Shown one piece after another: positions 24,425 through 34,245 of a stretch of DNA of 64,000 nucleotides (position 1 is its first letter; the number at the start of each line of letters is the position of its first letter). The position numbers and the translations under genes were made by a program. The stretch is taken from contig JAPEUQ010000006.1 in assembly GCA_027946365.1 (NCBI GenBank), positions 930,001-994,000 on the forward strand, in the 5' to 3' direction. Under the pieces are notes generated by a model. It made no database searches and had not been told where the DNA came from. It saw nothing but the letters and a program-made list of their open reading frames with translations. The DNA comes from Kalmusia sp. IMI 367209 (lineage: Eukaryota > Ascomycota > Dothideomycetes > Pleosporales > Didymosphaeriaceae).

Positions 24425-26098
24425 ATGGACGTCATCAGTTGCGCTGGCCTGACTGCCCTCGGGGCCTTTATCCTTCGCTCGCTGAGTGGCGAAGCCAGCG
24501 GCGGCCAATTATCACCTTTCTTCTCAACAGTGTTATTCATTGTCATATATGGCAGTCTCAAATACTATCGCATCTTTCTCTATCCGTGGTACTTCTCACC
24601 CTACCGCCATCTCCCGACGCCAACCGACAATTTCCTGTTTTTTGGGCAAGCCATCAACTTCGCAAAAGCATCGTCACCAATCGAGCTTTACGTAAAATGG
24701 ATGCGCGAGTGGCCGGATGCACCTATCATTCGGTACTTGACCTTCGGTAACACCGAAGTCCTAGTTGCAAATAGCCTCGAATCTTTCCGGGAGTTGCTTC
24801 AAACAGAATGCTACAACTTTCGCAAACCTGACCGATGGCATCGTATCGTGGGCGAGATCATTGGCAAGGGTGTAATAAATATGGAGGGTGATGACCATAG
24901 AGCTGCTAGGAAGATGCTTACGGGCGCCTTCAACGTGCCAAACAGCCGGAAGCTGATTCCAGTTTTCCAGGAAAAGGCGCAGGAGGTGTCAAATCTCTTC
25001 GATCGATCGATCGCCGCCAACAAGGATGGTTCCAACACAGGTGTCTTTGCAGCCGTCGACACTTTTCAAAGCTTCACTCTTGACACATTCGGGGTAGTCA
25101 ATCTCGGTGTGGAGTTGAATCATTTGGGTTCCATCACTTTCGACGATGACAAGCTGGAGGAAAAGAAGGCCAAAAAGGATGCCGAAGGGTGGACGTTTCA
25201 TAAGGCATACGAGATTATCTTTGCACCTGGACCGCTGGGTGGTATTCTTATGTTCGCTAACGCATTCTTTCCCGTGCGATGGTTGCCAATCAAGGAAAAC
25301 AAGGACTTCGCGGACGCCTGCTTCTTCTTGAAGGCTACATTGAAAGGACTCATCAGTGACCGCGTTCGCACAGTACATACAGCGATGCGTGCAGGCACGT
25401 ACGAGAAAGCGAAATCACGCGATCTGCTGACGTTTATCTGTGAGGAGATGGTACCTGGTGGACCGGCCGAGGACTTGACTGAATACAATCTCCTCGGCCA
25501 CATGTTGCAGTTCATGGCCGCTGGAGGTGACACGAGCGCCAACACATTGAGCTGGAGTGTCTACATTCTGAGCAAGCACCAGGAAATTCAAGACAAACTT
25601 CGATCCGAAATTCAAGCCCTCTATGACAACGACCCCAACCCAGCATATTCGAGCATCAATGCACTTCCATACTTGGAAGCATTCGTCAAAGAGATCCTAC
25701 GATTATATTCACCGGCAGCGACTGTCCATCGACAAGCTATCAAGGACCTGACCCTCGACGGCGTCTTGGTCACCGAAGGCACTGTCGTGGACGGTGTATG
25801 GGCCGTAGGCCATTTGAACCCGCTCGTCTGGGGCGAAGATGCTGATGCTGTAAGACCAGAGCGTTGGTACCCGGAGAACATGACTGCACAGTCGCAGAAC
25901 ATATATGCCTTCCAAGCATTCTCAAATGGGCCGCGCATCTGCATTGGCAAAGCAGCAGCCATGATTGAGCTGAAGACAATGTTTGTTGAGATGGTGAGGA
26001 AGTATCAGTTCGTGAACGTGGAGACGGAGCCAGTCATTGAAAATCCTAGCTTAGTCCTTAAGCCGACCAAGTTGAAAGTGAGGATTCGGAGGGTCTAG
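24425..26098 (+). CDS. Cytochrome P450 monooxygenase, intronless
   Basis: Membrane-bound haem-thiolate monooxygenase; substrate unknown. Single exon of 557 residues starting at the ATG at 24425 (MDVISCAGL). Two hydrophobic segments at the N-terminus (about 5-25 and 35-55) precede the proline-rich hinge. The I-helix oxygen-activating motif is AAGGDTSANT. The ExxR motif is KEILR, then HRQAIKDLTLDG, PERWYPENM and the haem loop FSNGPRICIGK with the ligand Cys at about 506. All canonical P450 elements are present, so it is probably active. The haem-loop context and ExxR region suggest a CYP4/CYP52-like clan, but I cannot place the family by eye. It is near another, unrelated P450 at 27.6 kb and divergent from a receptor gene. 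Confidence 0.95.
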   Translation: MDVISCAGLTALGAFILRSLSGEASGGQLSPFFSTVLFIVIYGSLKYYRIFLYPWYFSPYRHLPTPTDNFLFFGQAINFAKASSPIELYVKWMREWPDAPIIRYLTFGNTEVLVANSLESFRELLQTECYNFRKPDRWHRIVGEIIGKGVINMEGDDHRAARKMLTGAFNVPNSRKLIPVFQEKAQEVSNLFDRSIAANKDGSNTGVFAAVDTFQSFTLDTFGVVNLGVELNHLGSITFDDDKLEEKKAKKDAEGWTFHKAYEIIFAPGPLGGILMFANAFFPVRWLPIKENKDFADACFFLKATLKGLISDRVRTVHTAMRAGTYEKAKSRDLLTFICEEMVPGGPAEDLTEYNLLGHMLQFMAAGGDTSANTLSWSVYILSKHQEIQDKLRSEIQALYDNDPNPAYSSINALPYLEAFVKEILRLYSPAATVHRQAIKDLTLDGVLVTEGTVVDGVWAVGHLNPLVWGEDADAVRPERWYPENMTAQSQNIYAFQAFSNGPRICIGKAAAMIELKTMFVEMVRKYQFVNVETEPVIENPSLVLKPTKLKVRIRRV

Positions 26099-27630
26099 GT
26101 AGTGATATGCTTTTAGGGCTCAGTGATTAGTTTGGTTAATCAGCTTAGCTTAATTGACTAGTATAAGTACTCTATGCGCGAGTGAATATATAGGCGAGTA
26201 AATCAATTTCACTAAAACTTTTCCACTCAATATTATTTTATACAACAATAATAATGATTATTATAATTACGAATGCAATACCTACTAGCACTTCATAGCG
26301 TCAAACTGGCCACTCGCTTCCTGTATCACCCAACCTCCTTTCACCAATTGTTACCCCTTACCAATTAAGAAAATTCGAACTCCTGATCAAACAGTACCTT
26401 TTATGACTGTTTTGTTTGAAAAATAGACCTATAGTGAAGCTGATGCCTTAGAACAATGCCGCTGTGCATGCAAAATGCCCTAAGGATACACATACGGAAA
26501 CCGTGCGTAGATTATGACTCCATTGCTACAATACTACTTCGAACTCATCTGTATATCGGCGCTACGATCCAATCTTTACAGAAAGCAGTAAAAAACATTG
26601 GACGGGATCTCCCCGCCTCCAACAGGTGAATATCATCATCCTACACAGATTCTAAGTCTTTGATTGACTTTAAAAGACTGAAATACCCTACCACGGAACC
26701 CCAGCTTCTTCCTTGACCCCTTATTCTCCATTTTTATGCTTATTTGCGCCCTCTATATTGGTTTACGCTCCCCTCCCTTCCAATGATACGAAAAGTGCAC
26801 TGAAGGAAACTAGACACACGACGATAAATACTAGATACATTTAGTCATGTTATCTTCAAGGAAGGATTCTAGACTTACAAACTGAGAACTCGACGAAGAA
26901 CAAGAACCATATCTAAGTAACTTTCATGTCCGAAGCACCCATGATCATGCAGATGTCGCCTTGATAGCCAGTTTCAAATCCATGAGAGTCATTATTACAT
27001 AGTTGTAGGATGGGTAGTCAGACTGCATAACACCCAGTCAAGTAGCACCTATAAGCCTACGAGTCACATCCTAGACGAAGCATACACCTTATTTTGAGAT
27101 TCTAACAGATTTACTTAGCTAAATACTTTATAATGCGCCACTAGTGTCTCTGTTATGTGCGTAGATGAGGCATAATGGAGCTACTGCGTGTTGAAACACT
27201 GTAACACAGTTTGCTTAAGAATTCGATTAACATGTGGTATTGTCTGCCTGCGCCTGAAATAATATTACATAGCACATCACCTGCTGTATTTCTGCTCTGT
27301 CGAGAAATGGTGCGCAGAAGTAATTAGCGCTAATATAGTTTAAGGTATAATGATAAGCCGACACAGCACCCGCAGCTAAGCACGCTTTGCCCAAGTCTCT
27401 GGAAGAAACGGCGGTCGCAGGCCATCAATGATACATGCAGGTCATCGGTAAAACGGTGCTGTGACCCATCACGTGACTAACTGGACTTGGCGCCGCTACA
27501 TGCCCACATCCACGGCCAAGCGGCGCAGTCACATCCCAATTACCCCTTATTAGTACGCACCCACGACACTAAGATGGCCGAATCGAACTTCTACACACCA
27601 ACGAAGTAAGTGATTACATTGACGCTCGCC
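26099..27630. other. AT-rich 1.5-kb spacer between two P450 genes
   Basis: Strongly AT-rich from about 26130 to 27400, with stops in every frame. It looks like decayed repeat or RIP-affected DNA. An upstream ATG at 27574 opens a short frame (MAESNFYTPTK then TAA at 27607-27609) just before the next gene. Confidence 0.5.
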
Positions 27631-29294
27631 ATGGTGTCAATCGCCGTTGTCGGGCTTAGCACCCTTGCAGCAACATACGCCTTTCTGCGGTTTTTGTTGG
27701 CCTACACGCACGACGAAAATGAGCCGAAGGCCCTCGCTACCTCATTTCCATTCCTCAGTCCCATCCTTAGGATGAGCAAGAAGGGAAAATTCTACACTGA
27801 CCTCCGGTAAGTTGCTAGACATGAACTCAATCGAGGCACCGTTTTTGATCAATTTACTTCCAGTGACAAGTACCGTCTTCCAATTTATACCTTGAGACTC
27901 CCTGGCTCACGACTTTACATTGTAAATGCTACCAGTCTCATCCCTCTCGTCCAACGCCAGACGCGTATATTAGACTTCGCGCCAGTCCAGACGATCGCGG
28001 CGATCAATGTCATGGGAGTGACGCCGGCGGGCAGAGAAATCTTGAATATAGAGAAAGAGGGCGTGGGCAAACATGCATATGCGATTGAAACCGACATGGC
28101 AATCCACGCAGCGGTCACACCAGGGGTTCATCTCGACGCCATGAACAGACTCTCTGTCCAGAAAATCTGCGAATACCTCAACGCTTTGGCTTCAGAAACG
28201 CCAAAAGATCTGAGGCTATACAACTGGGTGTCCAAGCAGATCTCTTGGGCTACCACTGATGCTGTTTATGGGCCCAGAAATCCTTTCAAAGATCCCGAAG
28301 TCCTGGAGGCGTTTGGGTGGGTCTACTGCTCTGCTACGGTGCCTCGCAGTTGCTTACGCTAAGCCATAGCAAATTTGAGCCTGGAATTGTTACTCTATTG
28401 CTAGGATTGCCTTTTCCCCTAGTCAAAGAGGCCGTTCAAGGACGAGAAAAGGTCGTCAGGGCGTTCATGTCTTACTTCGGCAATGGCGACTACAAGCAAG
28501 GCTCGGAACTTGTCCGAGCGCGATTCAAGCATAGCACAGAATACAATGTCTCGATCGAGGACACTGCGAGGTTCGAAATGGGAGGCGCGGTGGCAATTTT
28601 GACAAACACCATTCCATCGGCGTTCTGGGTTCTCTGGCACATCATATCGGTTTCTGCAATCCTCGAGGAATGCCGTATCGAACTCGAGCGTCTCTGCAGA
28701 GTTCGAAATGATACTGTTACTATCGACATGACCGAGGTCAGATCGTCATGCCCAATACTTCTCTCCACGCTGCAAGAAGTCTTGCGCTTCCACGGCACAG
28801 GCACCTCTGTTCGCATAGTTCAGGAAGACCACCTCTTAGATGGCAAATATCTCCTGAAAAAGGGCGGAACTTTAATAATCCCGGGTCCCGTCCAGCACAG
28901 TGAGAAATCCGTCTATGGAAACAGCGTCGACAACTTCGATCACAAGCGCTTTTTGCGTACCGGTACCAAGCGTTTGAACCCTGTGGGATTCCGTGGATTC
29001 GGCGGTGGATCAACGTTATGCCCTGGGAGACATTTCGCAAGTACTGAGATCATTGCCTTTGTTGCGCTTATGGTCCTGCGCTTCGACATCAAGCCAAAGA
29101 GTGGTACCTGGGTGCGTCCCACCACGCAGAATGCTGGCATGCAAGCTACGGTGCCACCGCCGGATGCTGACATCAATGTCGAGATCAAGAATAGAAAGGG
29201 CCACTTGGCCGGCAAGTTGTGGAATGCTACCCTCACGGGCTCGGACAAAGTGGTGGCCCTCGTGGCTGAAGATGTTGATCGAGACCAGGTTTGA
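27631..29294 (+). CDS. Cytochrome P450 (CYP7/CYP8-like type)
   Basis: Haem monooxygenase or isomerase-type P450; substrate unknown. Exons 27631-27806, 27864-28316 and 28370-29294; 517 residues, in frame, introns 57 and 53 bases. The N-terminal anchor is MVSIAVVGLSTLAATYAFLR. I-helix region GGAVAILTNTIPSAFWVLWH lacks the usual acid/Thr pair, as in CYP7/CYP8 relatives such as prostacyclin synthase. ExxR is EVLR, and the haem loop is FGGGSTLCPGR with the Cys at about 427. An alternative 5' end exists: ATG 27574 with an intron from 27606 (GTAAGT) to the TTAG ending at 27659 also reaches this frame, replacing the first half of the anchor by MAESNFYTPTN. I prefer 27631 because it preserves the anchor. 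Confidence 0.9.
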
Positions 29295-29678
29295 TACGAG
29301 ATATACTCACCATCAAGGGGACTTGACCAAGTTCGATGTTCGCATGGAATCTCCAGTTGTAGTACATCATAATGAGTTCTGAACCCCGATCCCAAGTAGT
29401 GTATGTAAGTAGTGGTCACATACCTAATATACTATGTTTATATATGTATTGCCAAGCAACAAAAGGTGTACGGAGTCTGAAGGATAGTAAACTATAAAAA
29501 GATTCAGCAGCGGTTCCACTCTTGCAATTTTATATAACTTTAAAGGCGTGTCAAGAAATGGTGACAGTAAAGATGTATATTATTTCTATCTAATAGCGCC
29601 CTCATGATTCAATGTAATATAAACTAGTATTAAGCTATATACCTCGATTAAAAGAAAATGAAGTTTGAAATCCACTGT
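29295..29678. other. Convergent intergenic spacer, no gene
   Basis: AT-rich 3' flanks of the P450 gene and of the secreted But2-like gene. Confidence 0.6.
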
Positions 29679-30440
29679 TTATAGCTCATAGGTCAGATAG
29701 AAACCATTTGTCTCTGTGAGAGTGATGAAGACCCTGTTCTCCTGCTCGCCCTCGTCGTTACCCTTTAACTCAACTGCTACCTGCTCGGCACACTCTACTG
29801 AAGGCCCGCGGTGGTCCCTTGGTTCCTGTTCTGGCCAGAAGGAGAAATCTAGGCTCGGCTTCCACTCAGCTGTAGGATCTTGGTACTTCTTCAGGCCATC
29901 GTATGACACGATTTCGCTCTTGGTGGGGAAGCCGTTGAGTTGACGGTGCCACGCCTGTCCCTGTCCCTTGACAGTGAAGACATTTTCGCCATTCGGCTTG
30001 GTGCTCCTCCAATTGAGGTGGCAGTTCTTTGCTCCGGTAGGTACATTATCGAATACAAGCGCATTGGTTGTAGTAGTCCTGCTGCCCTTCGGCTTATTCA
30101 GATCTACGTGTGGAACTTGATCCTGTACATTGTGCTGAGCCTCGCTCAGCACATATATGTTGAAAGAACGCGGCTTGGTAATCTCGTATACTTTGGGTGG
30201 CGCTGGTGTTGGGGTGGAAGGAGGCGTGGTAGGAGTGGATTCTAGTGGTGGAAGAGAGCAGGGGTCTTGGTAGAAGCAGCCAACGTAGCCATTCGCGCAG
30301 TTGTAGAAAACAGATCCCGGTTTGGTTTGCCAGCAGTCTGATCGATCTGCGCGGCGCTCAGACAGTGTGCTGCGAAGACCCGACGGAAGCGCCGATGTCA
30401 AAGCGAGGAGAGATGTGAAGGTGAAGAGCTTGGTAGACAT
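29679..30440 (-). CDS. Secreted protein with a But2 C-terminal-like domain
   Basis: Single exon, 253 residues. The N-terminus MSTKLFTFTSLLALTSALPS is a signal peptide. A small cysteine-containing segment follows (DCWQTKPGSVFYNCANGYVGCFYQDPC; four Cys within about 27 residues), then a Pro/Thr-rich spacer (TPTTPPSTPTPAPP). The rest, from SFNIYVLSEAQHN through ALVFDNVP, CHLNWRS and SLDFSFWPEQEP to FITLTETNGFYLTYEL, resembles the ubiquitin-3-binding But2 C-terminal domain (PF09792), common in secreted fungal proteins of unknown role. An extracellular wall-associated or effector-like role is inference. No introns. Confidence 0.75.
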   Translation of the reverse strand: MSTKLFTFTSLLALTSALPSGLRSTLSERRADRSDCWQTKPGSVFYNCANGYVGCFYQDPCSLPPLESTPTTPPSTPTPAPPKVYEITKPRSFNIYVLSEAQHNVQDQVPHVDLNKPKGSRTTTTNALVFDNVPTGAKNCHLNWRSTKPNGENVFTVKGQGQAWHRQLNGFPTKSEIVSYDGLKKYQDPTAEWKPSLDFSFWPEQEPRDHRGPSVECAEQVAVELKGNDEGEQENRVFITLTETNGFYLTYEL

Positions 30441-32848
30441 TTTGGTTTTTCGGTTATTGAATTAAGTTGATGGGATGTATAATTCGTCGATGGTGTAGAG
30501 GAAGATGAATTAGTATTAGGGTTTAAAGATGCGCAGTACTTTGGAGGAGGAGGAGAGAAGATGCTGTGGGATGGTGACTGAACATACGAGCAAAGCGGAA
30601 TATATACGCAAAGCATCTAAAGAATGACGCCTCATAATACTACCCATCAGACGTGTGGGGTGTTGTATGTCTGTGTCTCAGTACAAATTAGCAATTTCGA
30701 CTGCGCAATAGCTGCAAGCACTGGGCACAGTGGTAGGCATCGTGCGCCTGCGCCACCTTATCTCGCTGGGCAGTTGTTGGGGAAGTCATTGTGGAAAAGT
30801 GCGGCTGGGTATTACTAGTGCACTCAGCTAGTTGTAAGCCGGACGATTTGTTTTTGCGGGCGCAGAACGAACATGCTAGCAGACCACACTGACTTGAGGC
30901 TCACTGAGCTGCGCCACCACCGCATCTTGGCCCTAAGCGCTACTATACTACACCAAGCACACTTCGTATTGGACAATCCACTCGAACATTCGAAGAAAGC
31001 CTGAGAGGCGCGTATGTATAGGTAGCGTTTCGACTTCAGATCGCTGTGCCGTACGTCTTTTGCGCCTGCGGGGGCGGTTGAAAGGCAAATTGTTCCCGCC
31101 TATGTTAAATGTTTACGCTTATTAAAAACGAAAATAAGAACGAAGCATGCTTCTCGTCAGCCTTGGCATGTGAAGGGATTTGCATCGAGCACGTGGGACT
31201 TTCAAGTGTCGGCCCGCAACTTCGTTTGAGACTCGCTCTCTAATGTCTTTTGTGCGCAAGTGGTTTTCAGTTACGCTGAAATCGCACACGGTATGGCTCA
31301 CCACCCCAGCCACCGCTAGATTACTTTTTATTGGTCCCCTAAAATTAGGCCTCGTACCTTAAACCGAAAACGTACAATCGGCGTAGCGTTTTATCTTGTT
31401 TGGGGCCGAAAGGATGAGGCACGAACTCTCAATACTCAGTTGCCTGCAACCAATGAATGAACAACGGGGCTGAGTAGAGACATTCCCAAGCTCCCAAGAA
31501 TTTCGAACAGTAAGACAATGTTGGTGTTTGCGTCTATAGCATGCAGGCGAACCGGCGAATGCAACCCTACAAACAACGACTGTTGCGACCATGGTGAGCA
31601 ACGTGGTTTGCTGGGGCCAAGGATACTTACACAGCCTATATCGACACCCAAATGCAAGTGTCCGCATACTTCCTTCAGTTTGGAAGAGGTCGATATGTAC
31701 AGATCCGCCCGCAAGTTGTCTGACCCATTCTTTAGTGCACGTGCTTTATCACTGCCTCAAAACCTCGTTTCCAAGATGCCCGCTCCTGTATTGTTACATT
31801 ATGACCGTCAGACTGGTGCTTCTACCAAAACTCTCAGCTCCGCGCCAATTCGAAATTCCATCGTGCTTACGAACGATACAAGCATCATGATTTGCACCTT
31901 GGAATGACCGAACTCAACAATTATGGAGGGCGAAAGGCGGGGCTAACAAAATACGAGCGATTCTGCCTCTTTATGGATCTAATTCAAGAATGTCGTGTTA
32001 ATATCCTCGTTGAGTTGGCTAGTCCACGAAGTGTCCACGAGGAGTAGTCTTATTCTTGATATCAAAATCGGCCCAAGTCAATAATATAGTTTGCCATCTG
32101 GCGCTGAATATATGGACTTGGGTTGTAGAACGTACAATTGTGTGGTACTGATTGTAACTTGATTTTAACTTGATTTTGGCTTTTTTGCTGTGGGGAGAAG
32201 CAGAGACACGACTGCAAGGGAAAAGCAAACAGAAGGTGCCAGGTCGTCAGTAAAAACCGCTGTCTCCATAAGACATGAGCGAGTGGTAGTGAAGATGCAG
32301 TACCGAGGGCTTATTGCATAACAGTTTGTACCACGCGCCAACAACTTCTGCACACGAAAAGCTCGATAAGAATGGTTCTGCTAACTACATACGCCGGTCG
32401 TAATGCGCGCTACAGACTGCGGCGCAGTTGTCTCGTTCATGGCCATAAACCTCCTGCTAAGTAGAGCTACAACAAACAACTTGGCAAAGAGTACATATCG
32501 CGGCCTAAGAAAGAGGAGAGCAATTCAGTGTTGTATTCCAGTAATGCTGTGATGTCGCATGATACGAAACCTACCACGGGTGTGTCGCGATAACAAGTCC
32601 TCCTTGGCCCACAGTAATAGAGGCCTCTTAATGTAGCCACCGCGCCACATTCTTCACGTAAGTTACATACCTCAAATTGATTTGATAGAACTAGGTCAGC
32701 TTCGATGTCAAATACGTGTTCTTCCCCAGGTAGGTGATCTTGGCTCCTACTCACTCAGACATAGATGCTGAGAAACCAAGGTCTGCGATCGAGAACGAGG
32801 AGTTGTGGCCCATGTTGAACCTCTACTATGACAAGATATCATTTCCAC
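30441..32848. other. 2.4-kb gene-poor stretch
   Basis: The first 200 bases are the 5' flank of the secreted protein (a TATATA-like string near 30598-30606). Frames at 31436-31907 on both strands are short; one + strand frame at 31518 is cysteine-containing but lacks a signal peptide and good gene structure. Nothing is accepted. Confidence 0.5.
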
Positions 32849-34245
32849 TTAAAAATCTGCCTTTGTATCATTCACTGACCGGCCCTCTTGCGTGTCTAGG
32901 CTCTTCCTCTCTGACGCAACTGTTACCGTAACTTCTTGTAAGATGCCATGATATGACTGGTAAATGTTTTCCTGGCTTTCATTATCCTCCGGTCCACTCG
33001 CATATGCCGTATTACTTGTCCACTTCGTCGCACTTTTGCCGCTGATGCTTCCTAGGGGAATGCTATTGTGATGTGTCGGTCGTGACTTCGAACCATATTG
33101 TGTCTTGCCCGTGGGGCTGTAGGACGACCCCAAGAGAGTGGGCATGCAACGTCGGAGGAATGCCTTTAGTGCCGGCGCACCGGCAATGAATATTGAAGTA
33201 TTGACTTCGATGATGGACCAATTGAGTGGTGTGACAAGGTTGATCGTAGGGTCGTCCGACGCAAGAAGGCTTTTGAGCGCCGAGAGGCGGATGATGCTAG
33301 CGACGCAAGCTCTGGCGTAATTAGCTGTGTTTGTACCGGATAGTGGGGGATTTTCTAACGAAAATGTGTTGTATGGAGCTGAGATAGTATTATGGTAGAA
33401 GGAAGATGGGGCGACGTACAAACCACCGAGGCCAAAAAGCGCACATAGACTGATGCGTTGTCTGAGTGGCATGTGAAGTCCCCACAGGATCTTGATCGGT
33501 AGCAGAAGAATAGTAATGTCGGTGACGATGTTGATAGCCGCATTGGCATAGTAGAAATCTATGAGTCGAATGCAATGCCCTTTCTTGTCGTCGTCCCATA
33601 ACATAGACAGTGGTATGCACTGAAGGAGAACCGCCGCGACGCTACCAATACCAAAGCCAGTCACAATAAGAATGCCAATATAGACGAGCGCGAGGAAAGT
33701 TTGTCCTGTTGAAAGCCGTGTGTAAAACATTAATAGGGATAACTTGATGAATGTCGCGGAAACAGTATATGCGACTGAGGATGTAAGGATTAGCTGTACA
33801 ATGTTAGCAATTTGACATTTTAAAATTGCGATGAAAGTCTGCACCTTCTGATATGGAGCTACTTCTTCTGGCTTCTGCTCCCCTAGCGGGTGACCTAAGC
33901 CATAGGAAAGCGCTAGGGATGGTCAGCATATAGGTGTCGTCTGGAGTATGGGAATAGATTGAATGCATACCGGCTATAGGAGTTGATGAGCAAACTATGG
34001 CAAAGACCTAACCAATACGTAAGTCGAAGTCATTTCAATTCCAACATCGCAAAAACGCACTGCGCCAGCGCATATCAGGTCTTCGGGCATATTAGCAAAG
34101 TATCAAACATGTGCATCTTCGTCAACTTACAGTCATCAATGCCTAGATTTTTGAGAATGAACACGCGTGTAAAAATGCGTATAGCGATAGAAATGATTGT
34201 AATTGACATGAACACAGTAGAGAGAATGAGAAGGTCTACCGCCAT
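32849..34245 (-). CDS. Second rhodopsin-domain integral membrane protein, 5' part irregular
   Basis: Same broad family as the gene at 22.3 kb. The secure part is exon 33793-32849: LILTSSVAYTVSATFIKLSLLMFYTRL, FLALVYIGILIVTGFGIGSVAAVLLQC, FYYANAAINIVTDITILLLPIKILW, LRQRISLCALFGLGGLYV, then NWSIIEVNTSIFIAGAPALKAFLRR and a long polar tail. Exon 33912-33845 (ALSYGLGHPLGEQ) and a first exon 34245-34131 (MAVDLLILSTVFMSITIISIAIR to GIDD) are also convincing. Between them only a 24-base exon (33994-33971) keeps frame. That would give 383 residues but leave the second membrane span shorter than usual. So either a small exon is missed, a base error is present, or the gene is decaying. Confidence 0.65.

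Noticed and set aside
31518..31907. Cysteine-containing frame (CRRTGECNPTNNDCCDHG)
   Set aside because: Suggested a small secreted cysteine-rich protein, but there is no signal peptide, and no upstream exon could be found to supply one.
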